From Sutterella sp. AM11-39 (lineage in GTDB: Bacteria > Pseudomonadota > Gammaproteobacteria > Burkholderiales > Burkholderiaceae_F): 46,975 nt of DNA. Below the pieces are notes generated by a model, which worked only from the letters and a program-made list of their open reading frames with translations, searched no databases and was not told the DNA's origin. Shown piece by piece: positions 1 through 7,451 of the stretch. Positions within the stretch are counted from its first letter, which is position 1; each line of letters begins with the position of its first letter. The translations under genes were made by a program, and so were the position numbers. Location of the stretch: contig NZ_QRLV01000013.1 in the NCBI RefSeq assembly GCF_003472385.1, positions 673 to 47,647 of the forward strand, given 5' to 3'.

Positions 1-1
1 T

Positions 2-412
2 GTGGAACACGTCAACCACAATGTCAGCAAGACAATCGTGGAAAAAGCCTCACAAAGCGGCAAGCGGTTGATCGTATTGGAGGATCTCACGCACATTCGC
101 GAGAGAATCAAGGCCGGACACAAGGTGCGGGCAAGACTGAACCGATGGCCGTTTCGCGAGCTGCAGCAGATGATTGTCGACAAAGCCTCACGATTGGGGA
201 TGAGGGTAATGTTTGTGGATCCGAGATATACAAGCAAGACGTGTTCGGCGTGCGGTGCAATCGGAAAGAGAAAGAAGCACCGGTTCGAATGTCACTGTGG
301 TTACCGAGCGCACAGCGACCTGAATGCAGGTCGAAATCTGCACGGTCTGGGCTATCTGCTGATGACCCAGAGGCCGGACGTAAACAGGCCTAATGCGACA
401 TTACGAATGTGA
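2..412 (+). CDS. tnpB: RNA-guided endonuclease TnpB, C-terminal part
   Basis: This is the last 136 residues of a TnpB/OrfB nuclease, the IS200/IS605 accessory protein that cuts DNA guided by an RNA read from the element's right end. Visible are the RuvC-II glutamate (VLEDLTHIR), the zinc ribbon (CSACG then CHCG) and the RuvC-III aspartate (HSDLNAGRNL). The RuvC-I part lies left of the window, so the GTG at position 2 is only the first in-frame codon that could start and not a real start. It differs from the copy at 46087-46965 at a handful of residues (for example CSAC versus CSSC), so the two are recent relatives and not identical. The zinc and catalytic residues present argue that this copy has not decayed in the visible part. 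Confidence 0.85.
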   Translation: MEHVNHNVSKTIVEKASQSGKRLIVLEDLTHIRERIKAGHKVRARLNRWPFRELQQMIVDKASRLGMRVMFVDPRYTSKTCSACGAIGKRKKHRFECHCGYRAHSDLNAGRNLHGLGYLLMTQRPDVNRPNATLRM

Positions 413-424
413 TAGTTGCAAAGC

Positions 425-451
425 CTGCGACTTTAGTCGCGGGTTGTTTAC
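425..451 (+). ncRNA. Right-end hairpin, probable 3' scaffold of an omega-RNA (copy A)
   Basis: In characterised TnpB systems the guide RNA covers the tnpB 3' end and the element's right end, and the bases just outside the element are the guide. The hairpin here is followed by the IS border at 451. The predicted guide would start at 452 with CTACTAGTGAGAATAC, which is the 3' end of the toxin gene read in reverse. The RNA itself is inferred. Confidence 0.45.
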
Positions 452-849
452 CTACTAGTGAGAATACCAAGCTCAAGCAGAGCGGCATCTACAGCATCGG
501 CATCGCGGGTGCTTAACTTCCCGTATCTGAAGCGGCCTTCAAAAAAACTCTTAGGGAATCGTGCGATATGCGAGCATCGGGCTGTTGATGGCTTTGCAAG
601 ACCTGCCTCCTTCCAATCAAGCAACGCTACTTCTCCGGGAAACTGAGGTCGTGGCGCATGACTTGTAACTTTAACTGAAACAATAAAGACTTCAACGGAG
701 TCTTCTTCAATATCGCCAACGATAACCGGACGTTCCTTGAAGACTCTGGGCCTGTCGTCATATTCAAATGGCAGACGCCATACCTCGAAAAGCTGCGGAT
801 TTGCACTGGCAGCGTGATTTTGGGGTGCCACCTTATTCATCGTAGTCAT
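448..849 (-). CDS. PemK/MazF-like toxin of a type II toxin-antitoxin pair
   Basis: This is a roughly 133-residue basic/acidic protein with a PemK/MazF-like pattern. The N-terminal strand region around LFEVWRLPFEYDDRPRVFKE is followed by RPVIVG, and a C-terminal helix ends the fold. MazF-fold toxins are ribosome-independent mRNA endoribonucleases; that activity is inferred here. The start is ATG at 849 or ATG at 840. Both lie inside the upstream antitoxin gene, giving a 17- or 8-base overlap and implying translational coupling. The stop codon (448-450) lies within the IS200/IS605 right end, which begins at 451, so the IS supplies the terminator codon and the native C-terminus may be slightly changed. 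The pairing with a RelB-like protein supports the call more than the sequence alone does. Confidence 0.6.
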   Translation of the reverse strand: MTTMNKVAPQNHAASANPQLFEVWRLPFEYDDRPRVFKERPVIVGDIEEDSVEVFIVSVKVTSHAPRPQFPGEVALLDWKEAGLAKPSTARCSHIARFPKSFFEGRFRYGKLSTRDADAVDAALLELGILTSR

Positions 850-1114
850 CGTCCTCGCGCCAGGAAGCCGGCAGAACGGCATGCCCATCCCGAATTGGCG
901 GGGTAATGATATTCGGATGGTTCGAATTGAAGACTCGTTTGTTTGTCAGCTCATCGGAAAGTCTCAAAGCAAAAGGAAACCCCTTGTTAGCAACAAACGC
1001 TGTCACAAACATCCGCAACGTATCTGAGGGCGACGTACCTAGTTTTTCAGCAATGGTACAGAATTGTTTGTCAAGAGACTCCTCAAGTCTAAAAGCACGC
1101 TGTACAGTGGACAT
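833..1114 (-). CDS. RelB/DinJ-like antitoxin
   Basis: This is a 93-residue protein. Its N-terminal half (MSTVQRAFRLEESLDKQF, then the helix LGTSPSDTLRMFVTAF and GFPFALRL) matches the RelB/DinJ ribbon-helix-helix antitoxins, which bind their own promoter and neutralise the partner toxin through the C-terminal tail. The ATG at 1114 is chosen because AGGAG sits seven bases upstream; an in-frame TTG at 1135 lies inside the likely operator. The gene overlaps the toxin gene by 8-17 bases. Antitoxin-first order is usual for these operons. The acidic tail WREDDDYDE would be the flexible toxin-binding end. The partner looks MazF/PemK-like and not RelE-like, a mixed pairing that is known but less common. 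Confidence 0.7.
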   Translation of the reverse strand: MSTVQRAFRLEESLDKQFCTIAEKLGTSPSDTLRMFVTAFVANKGFPFALRLSDELTNKRVFNSNHPNIITPPIRDGHAVLPASWREDDDYDE

Positions 1115-1125
1115 CCTCCTACTCC

Positions 1126-1176
1126 TGTCAGACAAATTAAGGAAATCGTCAGACTAATAATACTCGTTGTCTGTCA
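1126..1176 (-). promoter_or_regulatory. Putative operator of the toxin-antitoxin operon
   Basis: Upstream of the antitoxin start are TGTCAGACAA (1126-1135) and its near-inverse TTGTCTGTCA (1167-1176), with a third GTCAGACT at 1148-1155 between them. Repeated inverted sites of this kind are what RelB-like ribbon-helix-helix repressors bind. Autoregulation is inferred. Confidence 0.5.
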
Positions 1177-1650
1177 ATTAATGTGTTTCAAATTCGGTGA
1201 CGAATCCGACAACTTCTGTGGAAAACTTGGAAACGGGTCAGGACGAGATATACGGCACTCAGAACGCAAGGCCGGAGTTGGCGCGGACTAACACGAGTCG
1301 ACGAGTACAGAGGCTAAAACCATGGCAATTGCCGCAAAAACCTCGCGAGGGTCGCCAACCAGATCGGTACGGGCAGTGGTGTGAGAGGTCGGTGTGTGAA
1401 CCAATCACCTAACACCAACTCGATGTGGCAGACCGGAAGATTGGACAGCAGTGTCGAGCGCATGTCGAGGTCGAAAAGGCCATGCTTCCGAGCATTCCTA
1501 CTGTCTATCGATTAAGCGTTATTCCCATAGGGCATATCGGCTAATCAATTTGTGTCGTCGCAACCTTTCTCCAATTTTTTCAGAACGTAAGAAATTATTT
1601 CAATTAGCCTTCTCCTGTTGATTAACGATGCTCATTACAGGGAGGAAATT
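1177..1650. other. Intergenic stretch without a convincing gene
   Basis: Between the toxin-antitoxin promoter and the DASS gene only short open frames occur, the longest being plus strand 1197-1412 with no recognisable motif and no ribosome site. The last 100 bases are AT-rich and must hold the DASS promoter. I see no RNA gene here. Confidence 0.5.
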
Positions 1651-3060
1651 ATGAGCACAAAACTCAGAAGCTGGCTGATTGTGCTGGCTCTCGGGCTGGT
1701 AGTATGGCTGTTGCCGTGTCCCGAAGGGCTTTCGCCAAACGCCTGGACACTGTTTGCAGTCTTCGTCGCCACCATTGCAGGATTTATCCTGCAGCCCATT
1801 CCGATGGGCGCGGTGGCGTTTTTATCATTAACCTTCTGCGCCATTCTTGGCATTCTGAAAACCAAAGATGCGCTGATGGGTTTCGGCAACGGAACGATTT
1901 GGCTGATCGTCTGCGCCTTCTTCCTGTCGCGCGGCTTCATCAAGACCGGGCTTGGACGGCGCATTGCGTTTTGCATCATCAAGGCAATCGGCAAGAGCGC
2001 CGTGTCGCTCGGCTTTTCGATCTGCCTCGCTGAACTCGTGATTTCGCCTGCCATGCCTTCAGCCACGGCTCGCGGGGGCGGCGTTTTCTATCCGATCGTT
2101 CAGTCTTTGAGCAGCGCATTTGGGTCTGAGGCCAACTCCAACGCCGGCCGTATCGGTAAATACCTAATGCAGGTGGGCTTTCATGCCGACGCCGTGACGT
2201 GCACGATGTTTCTCACATCCATGGCCGGCAACCCGTTGTGCGTAGGCTTGGCTGCAAGTGCCGTCGGCATTGAACTCACCTGGATGCAGTGGTGCGTGGC
2301 CGCCATTGTTCCCGGCCTGATCTGTCTCTTCCTGGTTCCGCTCGTTCTTCTGAAAATCGCTCCTCCGGAACTGCGCAAGATTCCGAACGCTCGCACCCTG
2401 GCGGCTGAAGAACTCTCCAAGATGGGACCGATGACTTTCCAGGAAAAGGTTCTCGCGTTCGTGTTTGTGATGTGCCTGATCCTCTGGGCGACCGGCAGCA
2501 TCACCAAGCTCGGGGCCACGCCGATTGCCATGGTTGCGGTCTCGATCATGCTGATTTCGGGCGTGCTGACTTGGAAGGATGTTCTTTCCGAAAAAGGCGC
2601 ATGGGACGCCATGTTCTGGATGGGCGGCCTGATGGCTCTGGCAACGGCTCTTGCGAAGTCGGGCTTCATCAAGTGGGCTGCCGCCTTTATCGCAAGCGGC
2701 ATTTCGTCGGCTCACATGGGTTGGATCGCGTCTTTCATCATTATTTCGCTGATCTACACCTACTCGCACTACTGCTTTGCATCCGTTACGGCCCGCATCT
2801 CGGCCATGTACGGCGCGTTTGTTGCGGTCGCCGTTGCGTGCGGCGCTCCAGCGTTGATGGTGGCAGTGGCGTTCGGCATCTTTGCCAACCTGCCGATTTC
2901 GCTTACGCACTATGGTAACGGCGCCGCTCCGGTCTACTTCGGTGCAGGCTATGTTTCGCAGGGCGAATGGTGGCGCAACGGCTTCATCATTACAACCATC
3001 AATACCGTGATCTGGATGACCATCGGTATGGCTTGGTGGAAGGTGATCGGCATGTACTGA
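1651..3060 (+). CDS. DASS-family dicarboxylate/anion transporter (CitT/TtdT-like)
   Basis: This is a 469-residue inner-membrane protein with about 12 hydrophobic segments. It resembles divalent-anion:Na+ symporters and the CitT/TtdT/2-oxoglutarate-malate antiporter branch, which move C4-C6 carboxylates such as succinate, fumarate, malate, tartrate or citrate. The two family repeats are visible: PSATARGGG at about residues 136-144, and the C-terminal THYGNGAAPVYFGAGYV. In most relatives the first motif reads PSNTARGGG; here Asn of the SNT motif is Ala. The start is ATG at 1651 because AGGGAGG lies just upstream; an in-frame start at 1618 lacks such a site. It stands alone. With the fumarate-reductase-like flavoprotein and the molybdoenzyme in the window it fits anaerobic use of C4 acids, but the substrate cannot be read from sequence. 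Confidence 0.9.
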   Translation: MSTKLRSWLIVLALGLVVWLLPCPEGLSPNAWTLFAVFVATIAGFILQPIPMGAVAFLSLTFCAILGILKTKDALMGFGNGTIWLIVCAFFLSRGFIKTGLGRRIAFCIIKAIGKSAVSLGFSICLAELVISPAMPSATARGGGVFYPIVQSLSSAFGSEANSNAGRIGKYLMQVGFHADAVTCTMFLTSMAGNPLCVGLAASAVGIELTWMQWCVAAIVPGLICLFLVPLVLLKIAPPELRKIPNARTLAAEELSKMGPMTFQEKVLAFVFVMCLILWATGSITKLGATPIAMVAVSIMLISGVLTWKDVLSEKGAWDAMFWMGGLMALATALAKSGFIKWAAAFIASGISSAHMGWIASFIIISLIYTYSHYCFASVTARISAMYGAFVAVAVACGAPALMVAVAFGIFANLPISLTHYGNGAAPVYFGAGYVSQGEWWRNGFIITTINTVIWMTIGMAWWKVIGMY

Positions 3061-3279
3061 TCGTCTAACTGGTCACAAAGCGTCGGCCGCGGGGACCGGT
3101 TCACTATCTCTGCGGCCACTTTCTATTTTTGAAAGCGTTAACAGCTGCATTTAATAGGTAGGTTAAACAAAATCACCATCGTTTTTATTGCGTCCTGTCG
3201 GTCGTCCTTTATGAACGATGAGGAAGAAAACCTTTCGTATAACTGCTCTTACATCGCCTCAACCTCCAATGTGATTTTA

Positions 3280-3298
3280 TGCGTCAATCGTTGACGCA
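3280..3298. promoter_or_regulatory. 19-bp perfect palindrome before the Sir2 operon
   Basis: TGCGTCAATCGTTGACGCA has two perfect 8-base arms around TCG. It lies 51 bp before the first gene. The identical 19 bp occurs at 23564-23582, upstream of the tandem AAA+ gene. It is most simply a binding site for one shared regulator; a regulator gene next to either copy is not apparent. Confidence 0.6.
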
Positions 3299-3313
3299 CT
3301 GCCATCCACAATA

Positions 3314-3344
3314 CCACCATCGAAAGACCTCTTTTCTTTGGTGG
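3314..3344 (+). promoter_or_regulatory. Leader hairpin covering the ribosome-binding site
   Basis: CCACC (3314-3318) can pair with GGTGG (3340-3344), with AAAGA and TCTTT extending the stem inside. GGTGG is also the only plausible Shine-Dalgarno for the ATG at 3349. Translation of the first Sir2-operon gene could therefore be held back by the leader; this is inference from pairing only. Confidence 0.35.
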
Positions 3345-3348
3345 CAAC

Positions 3349-4424
3349 ATGACTGAATCCTCCACGGGCACGCACGACACACCGGCCTCTTTGAGAGAAG
3401 CACTGCATCTGGCAATTGATACTCTGCCGCCTCAGTCGAGCAGCTTTGGACAGCTCTCGGCCAGTCTCGTACTTGAAGCCATCAATCGTCTTCAGTTCAA
3501 GGGCTTCTCGCAGGACGATCAGCTCGCTGCAATCCTTTCGACCTTGCCTCGTCAAGAGTCGTTTCGTCTGGCGCCAAGCTATCTGATAGGAGACATCGAT
3601 GCCGTTTCCAACCTTTGGAAGCTCTTTGTAATGCATTTAGGCTATCAAAGTTCTTCAGACCAGCCTTCGGTGGCGACCATCGGTACCGCCATTTCCGAAG
3701 CCCCTGCTCGAGCTCGTTCGATTATTTCGGTGTTCCTCACCGTCGCCAACGAACACTGCTGCCGTTCGATGAGTGCCGATATTCCGAACATCGTTTGCAA
3801 GCCGTATCTGCAAAACATGCTTGCCATCGCGCAAGCACTCGAAAAGACCACGGTCGACACGACGGCCGACGACCTGATGGATTCAGTGACGGCGGCCATT
3901 GACAAGGTGCACCTCACGGATGAACTCACACCGGAGCGCACTTGGGTTTGGTTGGTTCAGGCCCATAAGGATCTCGCTCTTCCCGTCGCCCGTGAAGTCA
4001 TCTCCGGGCTCAAGCGTGTGACTCGCAAGCAGTGGCTGATAAAGGGAGAACTACCCAACGGCACGTCTCAGGAGCCAATGTTCTTTGTTCGCAACGAACA
4101 CGGACGAGACGGAAACGAAGGCGCCGTCGATCGTCTGATGGCCTCTCTTGCCGCGCGCTTCGGAAAGCTTTGCACCATACGCAATTCGGAAAGCTTTGCA
4201 CCATACGCAAAGTTCGGTACTCGGAAAAGCTCTCCGAAGTCCAGTGGAGCCGACAGGCCGTCTCGTCCTGGATGACCGGCATGGCCTATCAGGCAGCGCG
4301 CGAACGCCTTCTCACGAGCACCCGAGCCGATCCGCTCGAAGCGATTGTCGACATTGACGACCTCTCTACCGCCAACGATCAGCTCAAGACATTCGAACCA
4401 CTTCTGAAACTACTTCGAGAATAA
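3349..4424 (+). pseudogene. Unknown protein, first gene of Sir2 operon, frameshifted by a 26-bp tandem duplication
   Basis: I do not recognise this family. The reading frame from ATG 3349 runs to a stop at 4275 and ends in an unrelated tail after about residue 270. The cause is visible: positions 4159-4184 are repeated exactly at 4185-4210. Removing one 26-base copy gives a continuous 349-residue frame that goes on through KVRYSEKLSEVQWSRQAV and ends at 4424, three bases before the Sir2 start, as expected in a tight operon. The protein is mostly helical and soluble, without membrane segments or a clear catalytic motif; Cys and Trp are scattered. As drawn the product is truncated and Sir2 loses its coupled upstream cistron. 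The duplication could be reversible by slippage or recombination, or a recent loss. Confidence 0.75.
4159..4210 (+). repeat. Exact 26-bp tandem duplication (two copies)
   Basis: Copy one is 4159-4184 and copy two 4185-4210, both starting TTCGGAAAGC and ending CATACGCAA. Because 26 is not a multiple of three, the extra copy shifts the frame of the surrounding gene. No decay is seen between the copies, which suggests a recent event. Confidence 0.95.
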
Positions 4425-4427
4425 AAA

Positions 4428-5300
4428 ATGACTGCCTATTCCTTTACCGACCTCCGCATCAAGTCGATGCAAATCAAGGGCGAACGCCCTGTCATCGTGA
4501 TTCTTTCGGGCGCCGGTCTTTCGGCCGAAAGCGGCATTCCCACCTACCGCAGTGCCGACAACAGCTGGAATCGCACCGATAGCATGGACTCCGTCGACAT
4601 GAAGCACCGCCCTCAGCTCGTGTTCGATTCGATCAACCGCCGCATTGAAGCCTACGATCAGGCCAAACCCAATGCCGCGCACCTTTCGATCGCTAAATTC
4701 AAAAAGAAGTGGCGCAACAAGGCCGACATCATCCACATCACACAGAACATCGACACGCTGTGCGAAGAAGCGGGCGACGCGGGTGTCTTTCACCTGCACG
4801 GATCGTTTCTGACCAGCCGTTGCACGGAATGCGGAGCGACCTTCCCTCGCTTGGGACTCTACAAGGAAGGCAACGTGTGCCCTGCCTGCAAAGCGTCCGG
4901 CTGGTCCGTTCGTACCGACGTGGTCCTTTTCGGTGAGCGTCCGCACGGTCTCGATTGGATTCCGGGAGTACTCCGCCGCGCCGACGTGTTTGTCGCCGTC
5001 GGAACTTCAGGCATGGTCTATCCGGCTGCGGGCTTTGTGACCGAAGCCCGACGCCGTAATTGCCGCACCCGCCTTCTCATCGCCAAGGACGCACCTTTGG
5101 ACGGTTTTCAGCCGCTGTCAACCGAAAACGACTCCGTGGGGCACTTCACGAAGTTTGTGCGAGGCAACGCAACGACAGTTCTGCCCGCCGTGCTTGAAAC
5201 GCTGGGCAATTGGATCGAGAAGGTCACGCAGGCTCAAGCAACGGAAACGGTTGCAACCGCTGCCCGCGACAACGAGCAGCCGGACGATTCGGCTTCCTGA
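4428..5300 (+). CDS. Sir2-family NAD-dependent protein deacylase
   Basis: This is a 290-residue sirtuin with every core motif: GAGLSAESGIPTYR (about 28-41) and TQNID (105-109) for NAD, the catalytic His in HLHGS (His124), a zinc site CTEC/CPAC (132-135 and 151-154) and GTSGMVYPA (192-200). The zinc cysteines place it with true lysine deacylases (CobB-like) and not with the zinc-less defence SIR2 NADases, although a defence role as an NAD-using enzyme is possible. It starts three bases after the restored end of the upstream gene and is followed 25 bases later by a small unknown gene, so it is the second member of a four-gene operon. The last 40 residues are a low-complexity tail rich in Ala, Thr and Asp. 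Target proteins are unknown; partners in the operon are natural candidates. Confidence 0.9.
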   Translation: MTAYSFTDLRIKSMQIKGERPVIVILSGAGLSAESGIPTYRSADNSWNRTDSMDSVDMKHRPQLVFDSINRRIEAYDQAKPNAAHLSIAKFKKKWRNKADIIHITQNIDTLCEEAGDAGVFHLHGSFLTSRCTECGATFPRLGLYKEGNVCPACKASGWSVRTDVVLFGERPHGLDWIPGVLRRADVFVAVGTSGMVYPAAGFVTEARRRNCRTRLLIAKDAPLDGFQPLSTENDSVGHFTKFVRGNATTVLPAVLETLGNWIEKVTQAQATETVATAARDNEQPDDSAS

Positions 5301-5325
5301 CAACCGGACAAGCGGGAGGCCCGAC

Positions 5326-5739
5326 ATGCCCAGACGCATTGACAATTTCACAAGCTATTTTCACCGAAAAAAGCGTGACCTCTATTTTGTGACGTTCACA
5401 CAGGTCAAGAAAGATCCGGTGGGATTTCCGGCAGTCCGGGATTGTGAAGCCATTGACGGTCGCCGTGAGCTTCTGGACTGGCTTCGAGAGAAGCTACCAT
5501 CCACCGACGTGGGCCCGATTCTCCCGTTCGACTCGGACAGCGGCTTCATCGCGATGCCATACGACGGCTCGATCTATGTGGACTTCACGCCCGAAGACCT
5601 GGAGAAATTCGAAAGCCGTTGGGAGACGCCCGACGGCAAATCGATCGATTCGCGTTGGCAGTGCTACCTCTACACGCTTGAGGAATACAAGGAAAAGCAC
5701 GGCGGCCGCATCCCGACTCCGGAAGAATATTTCGACTGA
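5326..5739 (+). CDS. Small unknown protein, third gene of Sir2 operon
   Basis: This is a 137-residue soluble, charged protein I do not recognise. It has a basic N-terminus (MPRRIDNFTSYFHRKKRD), a predicted mixed alpha/beta body with many aromatic residues, and an acidic C-terminal half (FTPEDLEKFESRWETPDG). The ATG at 5326 is chosen because GGGAGG lies about eight bases upstream; longer in-frame starts run back into the sirtuin gene. The spacing of 25 bases behind Sir2 and 11 bases before the next gene says it is co-transcribed. No nuclease, kinase or DNA-binding motif is visible. It could be a partner, inhibitor or immunity-type protein of the operon, but nothing in the sequence decides this. 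Confidence 0.75.
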   Translation: MPRRIDNFTSYFHRKKRDLYFVTFTQVKKDPVGFPAVRDCEAIDGRRELLDWLREKLPSTDVGPILPFDSDSGFIAMPYDGSIYVDFTPEDLEKFESRWETPDGKSIDSRWQCYLYTLEEYKEKHGGRIPTPEEYFD

Positions 5740-5750
5740 AACACAACACC

Positions 5751-7025
5751 ATGCCAAAACGTTCCGACAAGACATCCACACTAAAGCAATCATCAGCGCA
5801 GGAACTGCTTGAATCGGCTACCGCACTTCTGACCGACACGAAATCCGACTCGGCCGGAATCGTTGAGCGCGTTAACGTCGCTTTCTCGCCGCTGTCGTTT
5901 TTCAATCCGACTCCCCAGTCCGTAGCGTCCGTGATCGCGTTTCTGCTCGATCCCAAAGCCTCGCACGGTCAGTCAACGCTTTTTCTCAAGGCCTTCTGCG
6001 AGGATCTCACGCAGCACATCGAAGCCGCAGGGCTTGCTCGTTCCGTCACGGTCCCGGAGCTGACCGACAAGACGAAGGTCTGCTTTGATCAGACAAACAG
6101 GTCGCCCGACACGAATCCTTCCTCGAGCGACATCGGTCTCGTCATCGTACGCTGTGCTCCAGCGGATACGGTGGTTACGGCTGGCACAAATGATTCGAGT
6201 GCCTCCCTGGACATCATGCTGCAGCGTGGAAAAACCGTTTTGATTGCGCACTTAGGCGACTCGGATTGTGCGTTGCGTACGAACGGCGAAGACGCAGCCA
6301 TCGTTCGGTATTCGATCGTTGATTTTGCCGACATGTTGCTGCAGACCGTTGAGGGAATCGACTTCTCCGACGTGCGCTGGTTCGTCGAAGCCTTTGCGCA
6401 GCACCTTCTCACTCACGGAGCCGACACACAGGCCGGCCGCAAACGCAAGCTTTACGAACTTTTGCGATCTCCGGAAAACGTTACGGCGGCAGCCTGCATT
6501 TCAGAGGCCTACGCCGACTTGGTTGAGCGTAACTGGCAGCGATTCGTGCGCGCGGTGACGGATGCTTGCCGCGAACGCTACAAGTTCGAAGTCGACTGTG
6601 ACACAGACAATGTATCGTCCGAGAAGCCCGAAAAATTCGTCTTGCGCTTTCTTTTCTCGGTTTCCAAGAAATGGTGTCTTTCCTTTGCCTGCCGCCCCAA
6701 CAACCGCGGCAAGGCGGAAGGCTTTTGCTGGGGCGTGTGCCTAACCAACGGAGGTTTCTTTGCCGACGAGCCGGAACTCGCGGAAAGCTTGTCCGACATG
6801 ATGAAAACGCTTTTTGGCTACGGAGATCATCGATGTTCCGGTCACTGGGCGTGGTTGCGTGAAGGTAAAAAGGACGAGACGATCGACTGTAAAGCCGATG
6901 TGCCGTACAGTCTGGAAGATCCTTATTGGTTCTCGATGCTCAGTCGCGGCGACTTTGAGCCGTTGATGGAATGCCTGTTCTCAAAGCTCGATGCGATTCT
7001 GAAGTATTGCGAGATTAAGGCCTGA
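5751..7025 (+). CDS. PD-(D/E)XK-nuclease-like protein, probably without the active site
   Basis: This is a 424-residue protein. Residues about 50-90 (SFFNPTPQSVASVIAFLLDP, then SHGQSTLFLKAFCEDL) match the N-terminal hallmark of PD-(D/E)XK superfamily proteins often annotated as PD-(D/E)XK nuclease family. In those proteins a D-x(n)-ExK core follows. Here the equivalent strand reads SLDIMLQRGKTVLIAHLGD, with Asp present but the ExK replaced by AHLGD. Catalysis is therefore doubtful and the protein may be a binding or scaffold derivative. The C-terminal 180 residues contain several Trp and Cys and no motif I know. It is the last gene of the Sir2 operon, 11 bases after the small gene, and is followed by a terminator-like hairpin at 7126-7160. 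The family call rests on the N-terminal segment only. Confidence 0.6.
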   Translation: MPKRSDKTSTLKQSSAQELLESATALLTDTKSDSAGIVERVNVAFSPLSFFNPTPQSVASVIAFLLDPKASHGQSTLFLKAFCEDLTQHIEAAGLARSVTVPELTDKTKVCFDQTNRSPDTNPSSSDIGLVIVRCAPADTVVTAGTNDSSASLDIMLQRGKTVLIAHLGDSDCALRTNGEDAAIVRYSIVDFADMLLQTVEGIDFSDVRWFVEAFAQHLLTHGADTQAGRKRKLYELLRSPENVTAAACISEAYADLVERNWQRFVRAVTDACRERYKFEVDCDTDNVSSEKPEKFVLRFLFSVSKKWCLSFACRPNNRGKAEGFCWGVCLTNGGFFADEPELAESLSDMMKTLFGYGDHRCSGHWAWLREGKKDETIDCKADVPYSLEDPYWFSMLSRGDFEPLMECLFSKLDAILKYCEIKA

Positions 7026-7125
7026 CCGGCACGGCACAATCCGCCTTTTGCCTCAGTCCGGCCGTCTTGGACACCGTCCTATCCACACATTTGAAATTGC
7101 GAGCGTTATCCTGTCCTCCAGTTTC

Positions 7126-7160
7126 GGAGCCTTGGTCTTTGTGCCAGGGCTCCGTGCTTT
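7126..7160 (+). terminator. Terminator-like hairpin after the Sir2 operon
   Basis: GGAGCC (7126-7131) pairs with GGCTCC (7148-7153), and inner TGG pairs with CCA. A short T run follows at 7157-7160. It lies about 100 bases behind the last stop codon of the operon. Confidence 0.5.
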
Positions 7161-7193
7161 TAAGCAATCTTCTCTACGCCACGTAAACCGTAT

Positions 7194-7219
7194 TAACGAA
7201 AATTCGCGATTTTTCGTTA
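7194..7219. promoter_or_regulatory. Inverted repeat before the ATPase fragment
   Basis: TAACGAAAA (7194-7202) and TTTTCGTTA (7211-7219) are perfect 9-base arms with an 8-base spacer. The repeat lies 16 bases before ATG 7236 and looks like an operator left behind with the 5' end of a deleted ATPase gene. Confidence 0.45.
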
Positions 7220-7235
7220 TTACGTTCTACGCAAG

Positions 7236-7330
7236 ATGGGAACCTACATCCGACGCGCACTCGACCAGGACATCGAGTCTGCAACTCACTCCCGGGTCAA
7301 CGTCATCACCGGGCCGCACCGTTCGGGCTT
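7236..7330 (+). pseudogene. AAA_14/DUF4143-type ATPase, N-terminal fragment cut inside the P-loop
   Basis: ATG 7236 opens a frame whose first 31 residues (MGTYIRRALDQDIESA, then VNVITGPHRSG) match the start of AAA_14/DUF4143 ATPases, which usually read YIKRALE followed by a GPRQSGKTTL-type P-loop. Homology stops exactly inside the Walker A motif, where the frame continues with unrelated residues LNPTIC. Everything downstream is missing; the next 120 bases hold no more of it. The intact ATPase gene of the same type lies just beyond on the other strand (7452-8741), so this is either the scar of an older copy or of a replacement event. The start retains its upstream inverted repeat at 7194-7219. 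It cannot make a functional ATPase. Confidence 0.6.
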
Positions 7331-7451
7331 AAATCCGACTATATGCATACAGCGGATTGTCTGTCGTTTCCATCTTGCGTGCTCTGACGCAGCGAACAAC
7401 TTCGGCTCGTTATGTCACTCTCAAGAATCGGCGGCAAACTCACAAATACGC

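Larger units (their letters stand above)
1..451 (+). mobile_element. IS200/IS605-family element, right-end portion (tnpB copy A)
   Basis: This is the 3' part of a tnpB-carrying element that continues left of the window. It matches the element at 46048-46975 (inverted) almost base for base through position 451 and then diverges, so 451 marks the right end. The subterminal hairpin at about 425-442 (GCGAC, TTTA loop, GTCGC) fits the imperfect palindromes of IS200/IS605 ends. No tnpA is visible. Confidence 0.8.

Noticed and set aside
1197..1412. A 71-codon frame thought to be part of a group II intron or maturase
   Set aside because: No domain V, reverse-transcriptase or maturase motif could be found, and there is no ribosome site.
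2164..2910. Long minus-strand frame opposite the DASS gene
   Set aside because: It is Arg/His-rich with no motif, a typical shadow.
3291..3319. TTGACG in the shared palindrome as a -35 promoter box
   Set aside because: In both copies the nearest -10-like hexamer is only about 10 bases away, too close for a sigma-70 promoter.
4159..4210. The 26-bp repeats as a small CRISPR array
   Set aside because: Two copies with no spacer between them and located inside a coding frame make a tandem duplication.
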